The notes: generated from the letters alone by a model not told the origin. 64,000 bases of DNA from Isoetes taiwanensis (GCA_021234155.1 JAJEKV010000082.1:2351377-2415376), one strand, 5' to 3'; shown: positions 32,505 through 44,448, numbered from the stretch's first letter. A program made the numbers and translations.

Positions 32505-33700
32505 TAGTTTGCCCAATTCGTTTTGTATTTGGGGAGGGTATTTTGGCAATGGTGGAGACTATGATTTCGGTATAGTATTGTATGGAAAAGGGTATATTTA
32601 GGCCAATTTGAGGAGCTTAATTGGCTTAAGGAGGATGTTCTAATTTTAGATCAGTTGGGTGGACAATTTTTATGCTTGTTCCGAAGGTCCCAAATGGGAA
32701 ACCATGTGAAGGCGGCCTGGCAGCGGACAGGAGGGCAGCTGGGCGTGGGCATGCCGGATTCGGGGGAAGGAAGCGGGCGGGAGTCTTTGTCGTCCGGAAT
32801 TTGGCATGGAGCAAGGAGGTAAGCAGCCGATTGTTGTTTGGGTGGACTACTCGAGCCCCTTTGTTCTCTCGCAGAAACCAAAGAATCCGCCTCAACCGCC
32901 TCAACCGCTTTTGGGTATACCCTGAATGATAATGATCCGAAATACTTGCCCTCTTGCTCCAACGTTTTATCGTGATCCTAAACGCCCCTTCGAGCCTACA
33001 TGCCGCCTTCTAAGGCTCAAGATATGCCTTGCCGCAAAGACAAGATCGAGGCTCCCTAGAGCAAAGAACAACATCAATAATATCACAATCAGCAAGGCCT
33101 GCATCACCAACAAGAGCAAAAAATGAGAGAGAATTGGAGCCTTGATCACTTGAGGAAGCAAGAGGATGATGGGAGTTTGTCGCTCAGCCTCAGGCTACTT
33201 CAACCACATGGGGAGGTTGCTAGGCCTAGGCTCCAGAGCTGTTCCCGGATCTGCCAGTGAAGAAAATGAGGAAGAAGAAGATAGTGGTGTGACGGTGGCC
33301 TTGCATATTGGACCACCGTCTAGTTCTGAACCTGCAGGCCTTGTTGAGAGTAGCAGTAGTAGCTTTGAGAGGGAATTGTAGCAACAGTAGCATAGGGGTA
33401 GGCTTTAGCCAATGTGAATACTGTCTTGTACTTGAGTCCGTGAAGTCATGTGTGATTTTGTGAGGTGAAGCTATGGTTTCAAATGAATGTAAAGATATTG
33501 TGAATAAAACGGTTTTGACCTTAGAGCTGTTTTGCACCATTGAGCGAATGTATAAGTTTTTAGTTTAAAAAACTGGTGGCCACCAATTTGGAATAATGTA
33601 GGGAATATTCCATGCATCGGTGGCTGGGAATCAAACTTGGATAAAGCGCCATAAAGTATTGAATAAGAGTATCTTAAAGTATTGAATAAGAGTATTGAAT
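32505..33700 (+). repeat. Segmental duplication, copy A (WIP-bearing)
   Basis: Collinear with 42821-43895, same strand, about 10.3 kb apart, high identity (shared start TATAGTTTGCCCAATTCG, shared end GCGCCATAAAGTATTG). Relative to copy B it has an extra block of about 90 bp after the WIP-like part and a somewhat different GC-rich patch near 32715. It carries part of a host gene and no transposon signature I can see. Confidence 0.9.
33125..33381 (+). pseudogene. WIP zinc-finger gene, N-terminal fragment A
   Basis: Encodes ASEENEEEEDSGVTVALHIG then PPSSSEPAGL, the acidic stretch and VTVALHIGLP motif that precede the zinc fingers of WIP-family C2H2 transcription factors (TT1/NTT group). Upstream sequence corresponds to a DDGSLSLxLRLLQPHGE segment but is out of frame here. 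The four zinc fingers and the WIP motif itself are absent. The block after it, missing from copy B, may be leftover WIP sequence. A non-functional gene fragment. Confidence 0.7.
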
Positions 33701-34367
33701 AAAGAGTGGAGATAGAATAATAGTTTTGAAAAGACACCAAAAATACCAGTGTTCTCACCCTAATGTGGATTACTATATTATTATGCTTTACAAAACTCCC
33801 CTAGTGTGGATTACTATATTATTATGCTTTACAAAACTCTTGCTATTCCTTTTCTGTTTCAAGACCCCAAAACACCTTAACCATTAAATTCAACCCTAAA
33901 TTCAATAGTTCACAAGATACTTTTCTTCAGACATTGTCACCTGTATTCACCCTCTCTTCAGTTTCCTTTTTTCCTTCCCCAAGCCTGCCCTTTTCTTTTC
34001 TTTTTTCTTAAACTTCCCCAAGCCTGCACTTTTCTTTTTCTTTTTGCAACAGGGGATTCTTTCTCATATACCTTGCTTTTATCCAGATCCAATCCAAGTA
34101 CCTTTTTGGCCCTTCTCATTTTATTACAACGTTAAAAACAGTGCTCTGTTGAATGATAGAAAAACAAATAAATAAAAATGGAAGTATTTAACATTATCAG
34201 GATTTAAGACATATACGCCAACGAAGTACTACCCCAGTAGAGGTATACATACATACTCGAACAAGAGCAACTATGTGTTAAACCTGTCTCAGCCTTCAAT
34301 TAAGACAAATAGGCAACCACATTTTGTAACTAGACATAGTGCCATAAACACCTTATGCAAGAATGGC
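33701..34367 (+). repeat. Spacer with 40-bp tandem duplication
   Basis: GTGGATTACTATATTATTAT and the following GCTTTACAAAACTC occur twice, 33761-33800 and 33801-33839. A CCTTCCCCAAGCCTGC motif is repeated at about 33970 and 34015. The right part is the 3' flank of the dehydrogenase gene. Confidence 0.7.
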
Positions 34368-36620
34368 CTACAAATTTGCCTGGGCTTCATAGCTATATAC
34401 ACCTCTTCCACTTTTCCGCCCAAGCCGGCCTGCATCAACATACTGCGCAAGCAAGGGACAAGGTCTATATTTACTGTCACCAAGACCTTTGTGAAGTACA
34501 CAGATAATTGATAAACAAGTGTCAAGTCCAATAAAATCTGCTAGTACTAATGGGCCCATTGGCTGATTTGTACCCACCTTCATTGCTGTATCAATCTCTT
34601 CTGCAGAACTCACACCTTCCATGAGCACGTAAAATGCTTCATTTATCATTGGCATCAAAATGCGGTTCACTATAAAACCTGGGAAGTCTTTGGAGGCTAC
34701 CACAATATCTCCAAACCTGAATGTGTAAAAATATTAGAAGCAGGACATAAAGATGGGATGGTAAAATGTAAGTTCTGACCTTTCTGCAAGGGCTTTTGTG
34801 CTGTTAAAGGTCTCTTCACTCGTTTCAATCCCTCTTACTATTTCAACAAGCTTTATCAGTGTAGGCGGATTCATAAAATGCATACCAATTACCTGCAAAT
34901 GGAGAAGCAGCATAAATCTCCTGTACGGTTATCTACTTATGTCATGCCAAAATACTTTGATGTCCCATAGTGAACTGTCAGAGATCACCAGAAGTTGGAA
35001 AGAGGAAACGTGTATGTTTGTCTTGCCAATCTGGTATTATTTCCCTGGCAAAAACTTGAGCAGCAATTGTAAATCAAATCTATACATTCTATTGCTTTTT
35101 ATCAAGGAGACCCTTGCCAACAAATCATTAACATCCAGTTGCAACAAAGAATTTTACTTTCAAATACACAGGTTAAAAAAAATATTCTGCTCCAAATGTG
35201 AAAACTGTATAGCAATGTTTGGTTAATGATCGATCTAAAACCTGTGTAAAGGTCGCCCTGCATATAAGCACTCTTGAAATAGCCTTGGCAGTCTCTATCT
35301 TATTGACTATAGCCATTTCTCAGAGACCTGTAGTTTATTCATACAGCCATGTATAATTTTCTGCAGAAGTGACGGAACACTTTCCATTTTACAGCCCCCC
35401 ACCCAACGTGCCAGATTATAACAATCTGGAAATCAAGGGCCGAGATGCATGCAACGTGGATGGGAGGGCTGTAAAACGAATACTAGCCAGAGTGAAAATA
35501 TCCATCTAGTTCTTTGCCCCTCTGCACCACGTTTTTCTTCGGCTCACCTTTTGCAAGTCTCAAACCAGACACCCCTCTGTTTCTCATTCAATCTTCCCCT
35601 ACTCGTTTTGCATAATTTGGAAAAAAGGTTTTAAAATAGTGGGGTACATATATGCTATTTGCCAATGTCATATCATTATAGCAGGCTGACATGTAAATGG
35701 CAAGCTGGACTGGTCAGTAAAAATGATTTGAGTTATCAAACCATGATATGGCAAGATGACTGATTAAATGCAATATTAAAGAAAGACTCCATCTAAAGGG
35801 CATAATGCATTTTTTGGCAGCAGAACTTGACGAGTAAAATGCTCATTCTCGTTGTTATGTCTAGCATTCATGTTGTATGCTACTCTTTATTCAAAGCCAT
35901 GATATATTACCTGCTGCGGGCGCTTCGTTACAGCCGCAAGACGAGTTATAGAAATTGAACTTGTATTTGACGCAAGCACTGCAGTAGGCTTCATCAACCT
36001 ATCAAGGTCTTGGAAAAGTCCTTTTTTAACATTCTCGTCTTCTTTAATTGCTTCCACAACGAAATCAACAGAGCTTAGATCCTCTAACTTAGTAGTGGTA
36101 TTTACTCGGGAAAGAGTTGCATCAGCTTCCTCCTGCAAGCATTCTGTCCAAGACATATCAGGACTATAAATTGAAAACACACGGACTCCTGCCAGGCCTG
36201 CAAAATGTCCAGTTATAAGCAAATAGAACACAGATGCGGATCCAAATCAATCGCGCTTTATAAATTATCCCCTGGCTTGTAAAAATTATGATTTTAAGTT
36301 TTAGAACTAAAAGCTTCTCAAGAAACATGTTCTCTTTTATAAATCCTTTTACTGAGAGCGGGATTAGCAAAGTGTAGATTAAATAAAATTGCAACAGGTA
36401 TATGACACGGCTAAGTCCTTACCTGGCTGATGGTACCCTTTTTAACAAAACGAGCAAGCGATGATACCATTCTTTCCATTCCTTTGGCTAAAGCAGCTCC
36501 ATCCATATCCACCATGACTACAGGTAACTGCATTGAGGCAGCCAATTGAGCTATACCGGAGCCCATCTGCCCTGCTCCCACCACACCTAATTTTCCAACC
36601 TTTGTTCCAGCGCCTGCCAT
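34368..36620 (-). CDS. 3-hydroxybutyryl-CoA dehydrogenase, four exons
   Basis: Complete host gene. Exons: 36620-36423, 36132-35911, 34892-34780, 34716-34368, all with GT donors and AG acceptors (CAG|GTAAGG, TTGCAG|GAGG, CAG|GTAATA, TTGCAG|GTAA, AAG|GTCAG, TTCAG|GTTT); total 293 residues, as in the single-domain plant protein. Family: NAD-dependent 3-hydroxyacyl-CoA dehydrogenases, which oxidise or reduce 3-hydroxyacyl/acetoacetyl-CoA. Visible: Rossmann motif [14 protein letters not shown] near residue 12, [13 protein letters not shown], catalytic-His segment [42 protein letters not shown] and [11 protein letters not shown]. Codon phases join cleanly, and no stops interrupt, so it looks functional. 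The start is the first ATG in frame (MAGAGTKVG). It ends in ...QANL; ANL resembles a weak peroxisomal signal, so peroxisomal location is possible but unproven. Confidence 0.95.
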
Positions 36621-36766
36621 GACCTCGTTCACAAAATCTCGGAGTGAAAATGTCGAAATATAAAGTTCAGTTTTTAGGTATTTATACGTCTAGTGTGGAC
36701 CCTTATAGATTACATAAAAACTGATAAAATCAGATAAATATAGTAAATGGGAGGACTTTTTTTTGT
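36621..36766 (-). promoter_or_regulatory. Likely core promoter of the dehydrogenase
   Basis: A TATA-like CTATATTTATC on the minus strand at about 36734-36744 lies some 115 bp upstream of the ATG. Just beyond it sits double-hairpin repeat copy 3. No ATG lies between in the gene's frame. Confidence 0.4.
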
Positions 36767-36891
36767 TTGAGTTGCCCCTATCCGGGCAAACCCTCACTCA
36801 GGTGGGTTTTTGGCATATTCTAGGGATGCTGGTATATGCTTGAGATATTCTGAAAATCGCTCCAAACTTGCTAGCGCCCTTAAACTGCCGG
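36767..36891 (-). repeat. Double-hairpin short repeat, copy 3
   Basis: On the minus strand: GGCAGTTTAAGGGC, a stem region with CAGAATATC...CTAGAATATGCC, AACCCACCTGAGTGAGGG, then a second small hairpin TTGCCCGGATAGGGGCAA. Same order as the 17.6- and 20.4-kb copies. It lies between two divergent genes. Confidence 0.75.
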
Positions 36892-37115
36892 TCATCCTCG
36901 TTAGTGTGCGAGGCCTGTAGTTGCTCTTCTTACTGTGTAACTGGAACAAGATATGGCAGACCTACTCGAACTGGGCAATTATTCTGCTTACATCTTTCGT
37001 TTTTTCGCAGTAGCTCGATTAGAACCTAGCCGTTCATGCTTCTATTCTCAAAACATCGGTGCACCTTAGCATCAGTTCTGTTGCATTTTTCGTATCCCTT
37101 TTTTACTCTGTGTAT
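36892..37115. other. Divergent intergenic region
   Basis: Spacer between the dehydrogenase and the plus-strand gene beginning near 37130. No specific site recognised. Confidence 0.4.
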
Positions 37116-37138
37116 TAATGTTTTTAAGCTTGCCAGAT

Positions 37139-37729
37139 ATGGCGTGTAGAGCAAACAGAGCAAACCGCAACTGTGGTAAACTTCTTTCTTATTTATCTAT
37201 TCAATAGCTCGTTGTTCCCCTTGTGTTGACAGTTGATGTAACTTTATTTCCTTTTCTGCAGGCCCCGCTTTCTTAGAGATCGATGGAGAATGTCAGGAAA
37301 AAGGTGAGGTTGATGTGTGAGCAAGGATATTTGTACAGAGTATTCTATCCACGACTTTTTAGAGGTCATTACTGCAAGAGGGCAACAACTAATGGAGAAG
37401 CCTCGGGACTTGATCAGCCGTCGGGCATATGTTGCAGACCTTTGTGAATTAGAAAATGCATGTCCTACAGATAAAGATCAACCTCAATTAATCAGCAACC
37501 CTTTAGGTGTTATTGAGCAGCAGTGCGTGACCACAGTTGAAGAGGAATCACCTAACACAAATGGAAATTTTGAACAATCCTGGGCTATTTGCGGGGAAGC
37601 TGTGACATTTTTTGTCCCAGCATTCACAAAACCAACTCGAGGGCCTCGGCAAAGTACTCTGAAATATCTTCTTGAACTGACCCAAGTGAATGGTCCAAGA
37701 TTTGCGTTCCTTTCAAGTCCAGGTACACA
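37139..37729 (+). pseudogene. Unrecognised host gene or gene relic, two or more exons
   Basis: A likely first exon (ATG at 37139, MACRANRANRNC) ends at CTGTG|GTAAAC. An 86-bp intron with a pyrimidine tract ends at TTTTCTGCAG (37261). The second exon reads GPAFLEIDGECQEKGEVDV, then stops in frame by TGA at 37317; from GTG at 37317 a long frame (SKDICTEYSIHDFLEVITARG... to PRFAFLSSP) runs to a donor CCAG|GTACAC near 37721. The two frames differ by 2 bp in a GTGTG run. I do not know the family: no membrane segment, several Cys, acidic middle. Either a recently broken gene or one with an alternative start. It is divergent from the dehydrogenase. Confidence 0.5.
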
Positions 37730-40467
37730 AAAAAAAGTAATGCATACGATACTTTTATTTTCACATATTCTTCTATGCAAAGGAATTTGAAAGAAGAATA
37801 GGGAGGGGAAGAGAAAGCTTTGCTTCTGGATCCTGGCAGAAAAAACTCAGGGTTTTGTTTTTCTAAGTAGATTATGTACTTGGAACCAAAGGCAGTGTGA
37901 AGCACATGACGCATTGATGGCAGAGATCAGGGCTAAGGGGCATCCTGCTGCATATACTCTATTGTAGGTACTACTTATCTCCTTATGTTTACTTCAATTT
38001 GCAAGCTATCATATAATGTATAATACAGAACAAGTAACCCAAGCACTGGTCAAACCTGAACAAACCCATTTTCTACAAAAATCGTGAAAACACAATCTCG
38101 GGCCACCGAAGGGCAATCCCTCGTGCGCAGCACCTTGTTTTTTTACGAGGTTTGCCCAAAGGGAGGTGCAACATTTCTTGCAACTCTAAGGTGTCCCGTA
38201 TTAGGTCAGCTTATAAAATTCTCTCGTTGATATATCTATTTTCCAATCTTGCATCAAGAAAATTAGAAAATAACTATGTTGTATGTCTTCTTCGACTCCT
38301 CACTCGAGTTTTTTACCGCCATCTAAAGGGTTCTCAGTTGCAGGATTAATTATCGCCTTCAACTATGCCCATCCTCACTCGAGTTTCTTTATGGCCGTCA
38401 TTTGGGGTGTATTATCATTTGGAGTGTCTCATAATTTTTTATGACCATTGGATCGGGGAATGTTATCAACAAAATTCCATCGGACAACCTCTGCACCTTT
38501 TATTGCAAATCAAGATGGGATCAAACACCCTTCCTTTGAAAACCCCTCCCCAAAAAAAAAAAAAGTACCTTCTATCAAATGGTTCTACTTTGATTAAATT
38601 AAAAGTCAATCTTTTATACGTATAACAGATTACAATTTTTGATACAACATTTGCGCATGCTCTTTGGACATAGCAGCTATCCCAACCAAAGAATGACAAC
38701 ATATGATCCTCTTCGACATTCTTTCACATAAATTCTCGCATTTCCAAAAAGTCCATATTAAACTCTAATGTCCTTAGAGCATTTGCACTCAACGACACCA
38801 GAGTGCTTATCACTATCCATAGTCATTCTAAATTTTGAGAAACAACCAGCAAAGATGTCCATGCTCATCAGGGCGTAGTAGCTCCCCTGGAGGTATGCTT
38901 GAATTTATCATATGCTGAACTGCTCCAAGATAGAATGAACACTTGTTCTTTATCTATCGTGATTATTTCCTGTATTATTTAAGCAGATTACTTATGCTCT
39001 CTCTCTGAACAGGGTAAAGATACTAGATTATTCATAGCCAAATATTTATCACCATATCCACTGGCAAAGTTCGATAGCACAGTCAGCCTGTTATAAGGTT
39101 TTTTTGAAACCAAAGCTTTTAATGTAAGAATTCATCCTTTCTAGATTCTATCTCTGTTTGCTACATAGTATTCTTTGGAATAAAATAGATGCTAGCATAC
39201 TGGCGGATCATCAAATTTAGTATCTACTAAAAGGAGATGGATGCCTTGCTAGATCATTGGAACATTGAGATAATGGTGGAAGGAATGGGGAAATCTGGCC
39301 ATATGGAATTAGAAGAGGAGCCCAAACTACACATTAATGAAAACTAGGTTAGATAGATAACAACGGATTATTGATTTGGTCTACTTGAGGTGTTTATATT
39401 TTAAGCAATTTTTGTCTGCTAGACTTGTTTTGGTCTAGCCTTGGTATTTTTAGATTATATATTTGCATAGGGTGTATAATGAGCTAAAAAGTAATATATT
39501 GGCTCTAATTGGATAAATCATGCATGCATGATTTGGACTAGCTCTTGATTTTCCTTGTTTCCTCGACACCAATTAGCAAAGGGGGTTTTATAAAAAGCAT
39601 TGACACATGTCTTCCACTTTCTTGCACCTATTCTAACACGTGTTTTGGATTGTGACGGTGGCAGGTACCAGCTTTTCCCACTTGGATTAAGGATTAATAA
39701 TATTTATATTTAAAACTCCTCCAGAACATCATCATGCTACAAATATTGATTATCCTGAATTATTTTTATTATTTTCGTTTTCTTAAATTTCAAATTTCTA
39801 GATGATACTTATACATTTGTCATGTGTATAGATCCCTTATATGGGAAGGTTGCTTGTAAAGCATAATATATATACACACATATATATAGATCTGTTGCTA
39901 TTACAAAGCATTGGAATTTTAGTAGGATAATGTTACATGTAGGTCATCTTTTATGTACATTATATTTTTCATGAATGCGGACTTTTCTTTGCAATATAAT
40001 TCCCTGTTATTGAAATAAACATATTATTTGAAAGATACGAATATAATTAAGCATGAACTATTTGTGGTCCGTAATTAGACCAACCATATAAAGCATACCT
40101 CTCTCACTAGTTCTGTCCCATATAATGATATCATAGTTTCTTACCTTTAATCATATAATTTCGAAAGGTGAGAGTGGAAGTCCATGTAGATTCAATTTGG
40201 TGAATAAGTACCCTATAAATTCACATTTGCTTAAACATGGCCCTCAAATTAAGCAAACTCGTCTAATCAACTAGCTTTAACATATAGAAAATTGCACGTA
40301 GACATTATAATTCAAAGTTGAGATCAAAATTTATTAAGATGTTGCCTCTACTAAACTTCCAGTCCTGTGGACCAATTAATGGGATGCAAGTGGAACTACA
40401 CATAGTAGTCTAAATTCAATTTTATAGTCATAAACTTTCATATTTTTCTTTGAAATTATTGATTTCA
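37730..40467. other. No firm gene; short hairpin repeat at 38.1 kb
   Basis: A possible further exon (CEAHDALMAEIRAKGHPAAY) at about 37890-37965 may belong to the gene on the left. At 38098-38134, inverted, is a relative of the 15.6-kb GGTGCTGCGCACG repeat, followed by TTTGCCCAAAGGGAGG. The rest is AT-rich with no recognised feature. Confidence 0.4.
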
Positions 40468-40500
40468 TGACATGGGACATTTTGAGAATGTCCCATGTCA
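40468..40500. repeat. Perfect 14-bp palindromic hairpin
   Basis: TGACATGGGACATT and AATGTCCCATGTCA, perfect arms with a 5-base loop (TTGAG). It stands alone in AT-rich DNA; no T run follows. Confidence 0.85.
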
Positions 40501-42820
40501 AAACCTCGTTATATAGTATGCCAAATTTTGTACAAGAATATTTAGCATAATAACAGGGGGTTACTTTTATATTTTTATACGCTTTTTCACATGGTTTCTC
40601 TATGATTTCATTGATGTATTTATGCAGATGTACTAAAAAGTATTTCTAGAGTGCACTCTTTCTAAGTCGTTGATTTTGAATAAGGAATACAACAATCTTG
40701 TGGTTGCGGTCTCTCAAAGATTTGAATCCATGCAGATGTGCATGCAATTATTTTAGACTTTGAACAATTTACTTTAGGGTTTCAACAAATTTATTTTAGG
40801 TTTTCAAAAGTGGGGCCTTTTTCCATGACTCTATTATATCTTTAACAAAAAAAAAAAAAAAGAAAAAAAAAACACTGGGCAGAATCCAAATGTTGGCATA
40901 AGGTGTGTAGCTGAGCTCTGATTGTGGGAGAAGGAAAACAAATTAGGTATTCTTAGGGCAACGCCCTTGTAGATCCTTTCTCCAGTTACAGCTGCAGTCA
41001 GACATCTCGGGCCAGGAACAATTTCTCGGTAGTTAGAAGGGGCTTTACGAATCTTTGTTGGCTTTTATGAGCTCTAGTTTTATACGTTTTCGGCTGGCTC
41101 CAGAGGTCGGCAAGGCAGCTTCCAGGCTAATAATCCACACACTCAGCCTTATGCTTCACATCTAGTTTCGGTAAAAATCTATAGATGTTCAAACTTGGAG
41201 GCAATGGCAAATTACACAGATGGATTTTCCAGGGCTTTTACCATGATGTATAAAGTAGAATATGGGTTCTTGCTTAGAGAAATGCAACAGGAAAAGCAAT
41301 AGTGCAAATGCTTCGTTAAATAGATGAGCTCTTCATTAGACACCAGCAAGAAGAATGGATGCCAACTAAATTCAACTTGGGTTGCAAACTCATGGGCATT
41401 TGTTTGATACAACAGTCTCGAAATATTTTCTTAAAGATGGCGGATATAAGATAAAGCAGGGGTCTGCAACACAGGTCCCCAATTCTCAAGACTTTAAGGC
41501 TTCAGACTTATATTATCAGAGGTAATTGTTTTTTATCACTATGTGCAATTTAAGTTGATAGCATGAACTTCGCAATCCAAGACCAAGTCCTGACATCAAA
41601 ACTCTCTTTGTTACAAATACAGTCTTGTTTTCGCTTTCACAACTCCAAAGAAAGCTTTACATGGGTTGGTAAGCTTTGCAGATCTAAGGCGGCAGGTGAC
41701 AGCAATCATAGTCTTCCTGCCCCTGTGGAGATGATGAAACTCCCATGTTGAGCCTCTCACGAACCCAAAGCTGCCACTATCTCTACTCTAACATGTAGCA
41801 ACTTGTTTGCTATGTCTGCTGTTTGGCTCCTATATATTATCAATTGCGCTTTAGTGATGCATTTCTAGATAAATGCTTCACAAATCCAAAGCACTACAGT
41901 CTCCCTAATGCTCCAGAGATAGCAACAAAATATGGGCCAGGTATCTTTGGTGATCGAATCTGGGCAGTGTATAAATAAAAAGTTGTTTGTTAAAAAACAT
42001 GTTTTATTTGCCATTTTGCTGGGCGGCAAAGGCCCATTGTTAAATCTGTGCCTGAATTTAGGATGTATGGCCACGAATACTTCCTGGATTTGTGTTGTGG
42101 CATCAGCTGTTCCGAACCTAGGAAATATTGCAAGTGGTGGCTATGGCTTACTCATGGAAGTCCTGTGCCTTTAAGTTTACACATATCTACATTCAAATCC
42201 CAGGAGATATATCAGATGAAAATAGAGTTTCCTGGCCATGAAATGCCATGCTTTGTATCTGAAGGTAGCCTTGCTTGCTGTATTTGATTGTCACAGCATG
42301 AAGGTGGATCATCTGCCTTTCGAAGATGTTGCTGTAGACAAGGTCGATGCTCAATATGTTGCTCGGATCTCGGGCAGATTCGAGAGCGGTTGGAAGAATT
42401 AATAAGTTAATTGATTAGGATTTTTAGATAGTAGGTGCATGGAACTAATTGAGTGGATGCTGCAGTTGAGTCCTATAATATCTTCTCCTTCTCCTACTGG
42501 GACATGCTGCTCTTCGTTGGACACTTGTGGATCCGACTCTTGAATCATATACTGTTGTAAATGAATAGGATTATTCTCATTAAATCTTGATAGAGTATAC
42601 TTACCACAGTTCATGAAGACATATAGTTAGGTAGTTTCAAACACTACTCTGAGGTGCAAATTATTCTAGTATGCATTATTTGCAGCAGGAATAGCAATGT
42701 ATGCAGTACAGTCCATCCTTCCAACTTTTGGTAGAAAATGTTGCTCTGTACCACACAGTATAGATCTACGATCTATATTTCACTATCTTCATATTGCAAT
42801 TGTAGATCTATACTCATATA
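40501..42820. other. No gene recognised
   Basis: AT-rich spacer. An interrupted A tract at about 40846-40872 could be a retroelement tail. Short frames at 41563-42287 have no family I know. Confidence 0.4.
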
Positions 42821-43895
42821 GTTTGCCCAATTCGTTTTGTATTTGGGGAGGGTATTTTGGCAATGGTGGGGACTATGATTTCGGTATAGTATTGTATGGA
42901 AAAGGGTATATTTAGGCCAATTTGAGGAGCTTAATTGGCTTAAGGAGGATGTTCTAATTTTAGATCAGTTGGGTGGACAATTTTTAGGCTTGTTCCGAAG
43001 GTCCCAAATGGGAAACCATGTGAAGGCGGCCTGACTGGGCATGGGCATGCCGGATTCGGGGGAAGGAAGCGGGCAATAGTCTCTGTCGTCCGGAATTTGG
43101 CATGGAGCAAGGAGGTAAGCAGCGATTATTGTTTCAGGGACTACTCTGAGCCCCTTGTTCTCTGCAAAACCAGCAATCCGCTCTAATCCGCCTCAACTGC
43201 CTCAACTGCCTGTGGGTATACCCGTGAATGATAATGATCTGAAATACTTGCCCTCTTGCTCCAACGTTGCTGCTGCATCCTAAACGCCCCCTTCTGGAGC
43301 CTACATGCCGCCTTCTAAGGCTCAGCATATGCTGATGCTGCAGCATCAGCATCAGAGGCTCCTAGAGCAGCAACAACATCAATAATATCACAATCAGCAA
43401 GGCCTGCATCACCAACAAGAGCAAAAAATGAGAGAGAATTGGAGCCTTGATCACTTGAGGAAGCAAGAGGATGATGGGAGTTTGTCGCTCATCCTCAGGC
43501 TACTTCAACCACATGGAGAGGTTGTTAGGCCTAGGCTCCAGAGCTGTACCCTATTAATGCATGGATCTGCCAGTGAAGAAAATGAGGAAGAAGAAGATAG
43601 TGGTGTGACGGTGGCCTTGCATATTGGACCACCGTCTAGTTCTGAACCTGCAGGCCTTGTTGAGAGTGGCAGTAGTAGCTTTGAGAGGGAATTGTATGAA
43701 TGTAAAGATATTGTGAATAAAACGGTTTGGACCTTAGAGCTGTTTTGCACCATTGAGCAAATGTATAAGTTTTTAGTTTAAAAAACTGGTGGCCACCAAT
43801 TTGGAATAATGTAGGGAATATTCCATGCATCGGTGGCTGGGAATCAAACTTGGATAAAGCGCCATAAAGTATTGAATAAGAGTATTGAATATCTT
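42821..43895 (+). repeat. Segmental duplication, copy B (WIP-bearing)
   Basis: Direct copy of 32505-33700. Begins TATAGTTTGCCCAATTCG and ends at the GTATTGAATAAGAGTATTG block. It has a clearer Gln-rich coding part than copy A and lacks copy A's extra 90 bp. Confidence 0.9.
43318..43781 (+). pseudogene. WIP zinc-finger gene, N-terminal fragment B
   Basis: A Gln/His-rich start (HMLMLQHQHQRLLEQQQHQ, interrupted by one stop) is followed by an open frame from 43428 with DDGSLSLILRLLQPHGE, the acidic run and SGVTVALHIGPPSSS. This is the layout of the region before the zinc fingers in WIP transcription factors. After FEREL the frame runs into unrelated sequence and ends; no zinc finger is present. 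It is a truncated gene fragment, and the better of the two copies. Whether any transcript is made is unknown. Confidence 0.7.
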
Positions 43896-44334
43896 CATGT
43901 TCTATATGCTGCAATTGAAACCTTGAAATGAAACTGAGGAATTGAAGAATATGGTGGTTTGATTGGCAAGGTTACATATTGTGCATACTTGGATTTGCAA
44001 AATCACGTGTCTCCCGATTTTTTATAGCACCAGATCATGTGCGTTCATATTTTGTCATGGCAATCTTTAGGGGACATTTTACCATGGCCACATGTTTCAT
44101 TGAAATTTTGTTTAAGCATTTATGCATGTTACAGATTGAACAGGTTGGTTATCATGAACTATATAGTAATTTTGTGCACTTATATTAATTAAACTTTGGT
44201 TTCGAGGGGGGTCAATTTGTGTATTCAATATATATGGTCTTTAATTTTTTGTTCTATGCTATGATCAAATCAAATGTGTCTAGGTGCCAAGTAATCTTCT
44301 TTTTTATTTTTGGAGTGGGTTGGGTTCCGTGCCA
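43896..44334. other. No gene recognised
   Basis: AT-rich spacer; nothing identified. Confidence 0.5.
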
Positions 44335-44370
44335 GGGAACGCCGCATCTTACGCGGCATGCGGCGTTCCC
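44335..44370. repeat. Perfect 13-bp GC-rich hairpin
   Basis: GGGAACGCCGCAT and ATGCGGCGTTCCC around a 10-base loop (CTTACGCGGC). It is markedly GC-rich against its surroundings, and TGCGTTCCCC recurs just downstream. Confidence 0.85.
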
Positions 44371-44448
44371 TTCCACTTTGCGTTCCCCTAGCGGGACACA
44401 GGTTGCCGGAATTGAATGCCATGAATTCGAACATCGATTTTTTTTATT

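Noticed and set aside
40848-40872. A-rich tract as a retroelement tail
   Set aside because: Interrupted A run with no recognisable element body upstream and no target duplication seen.
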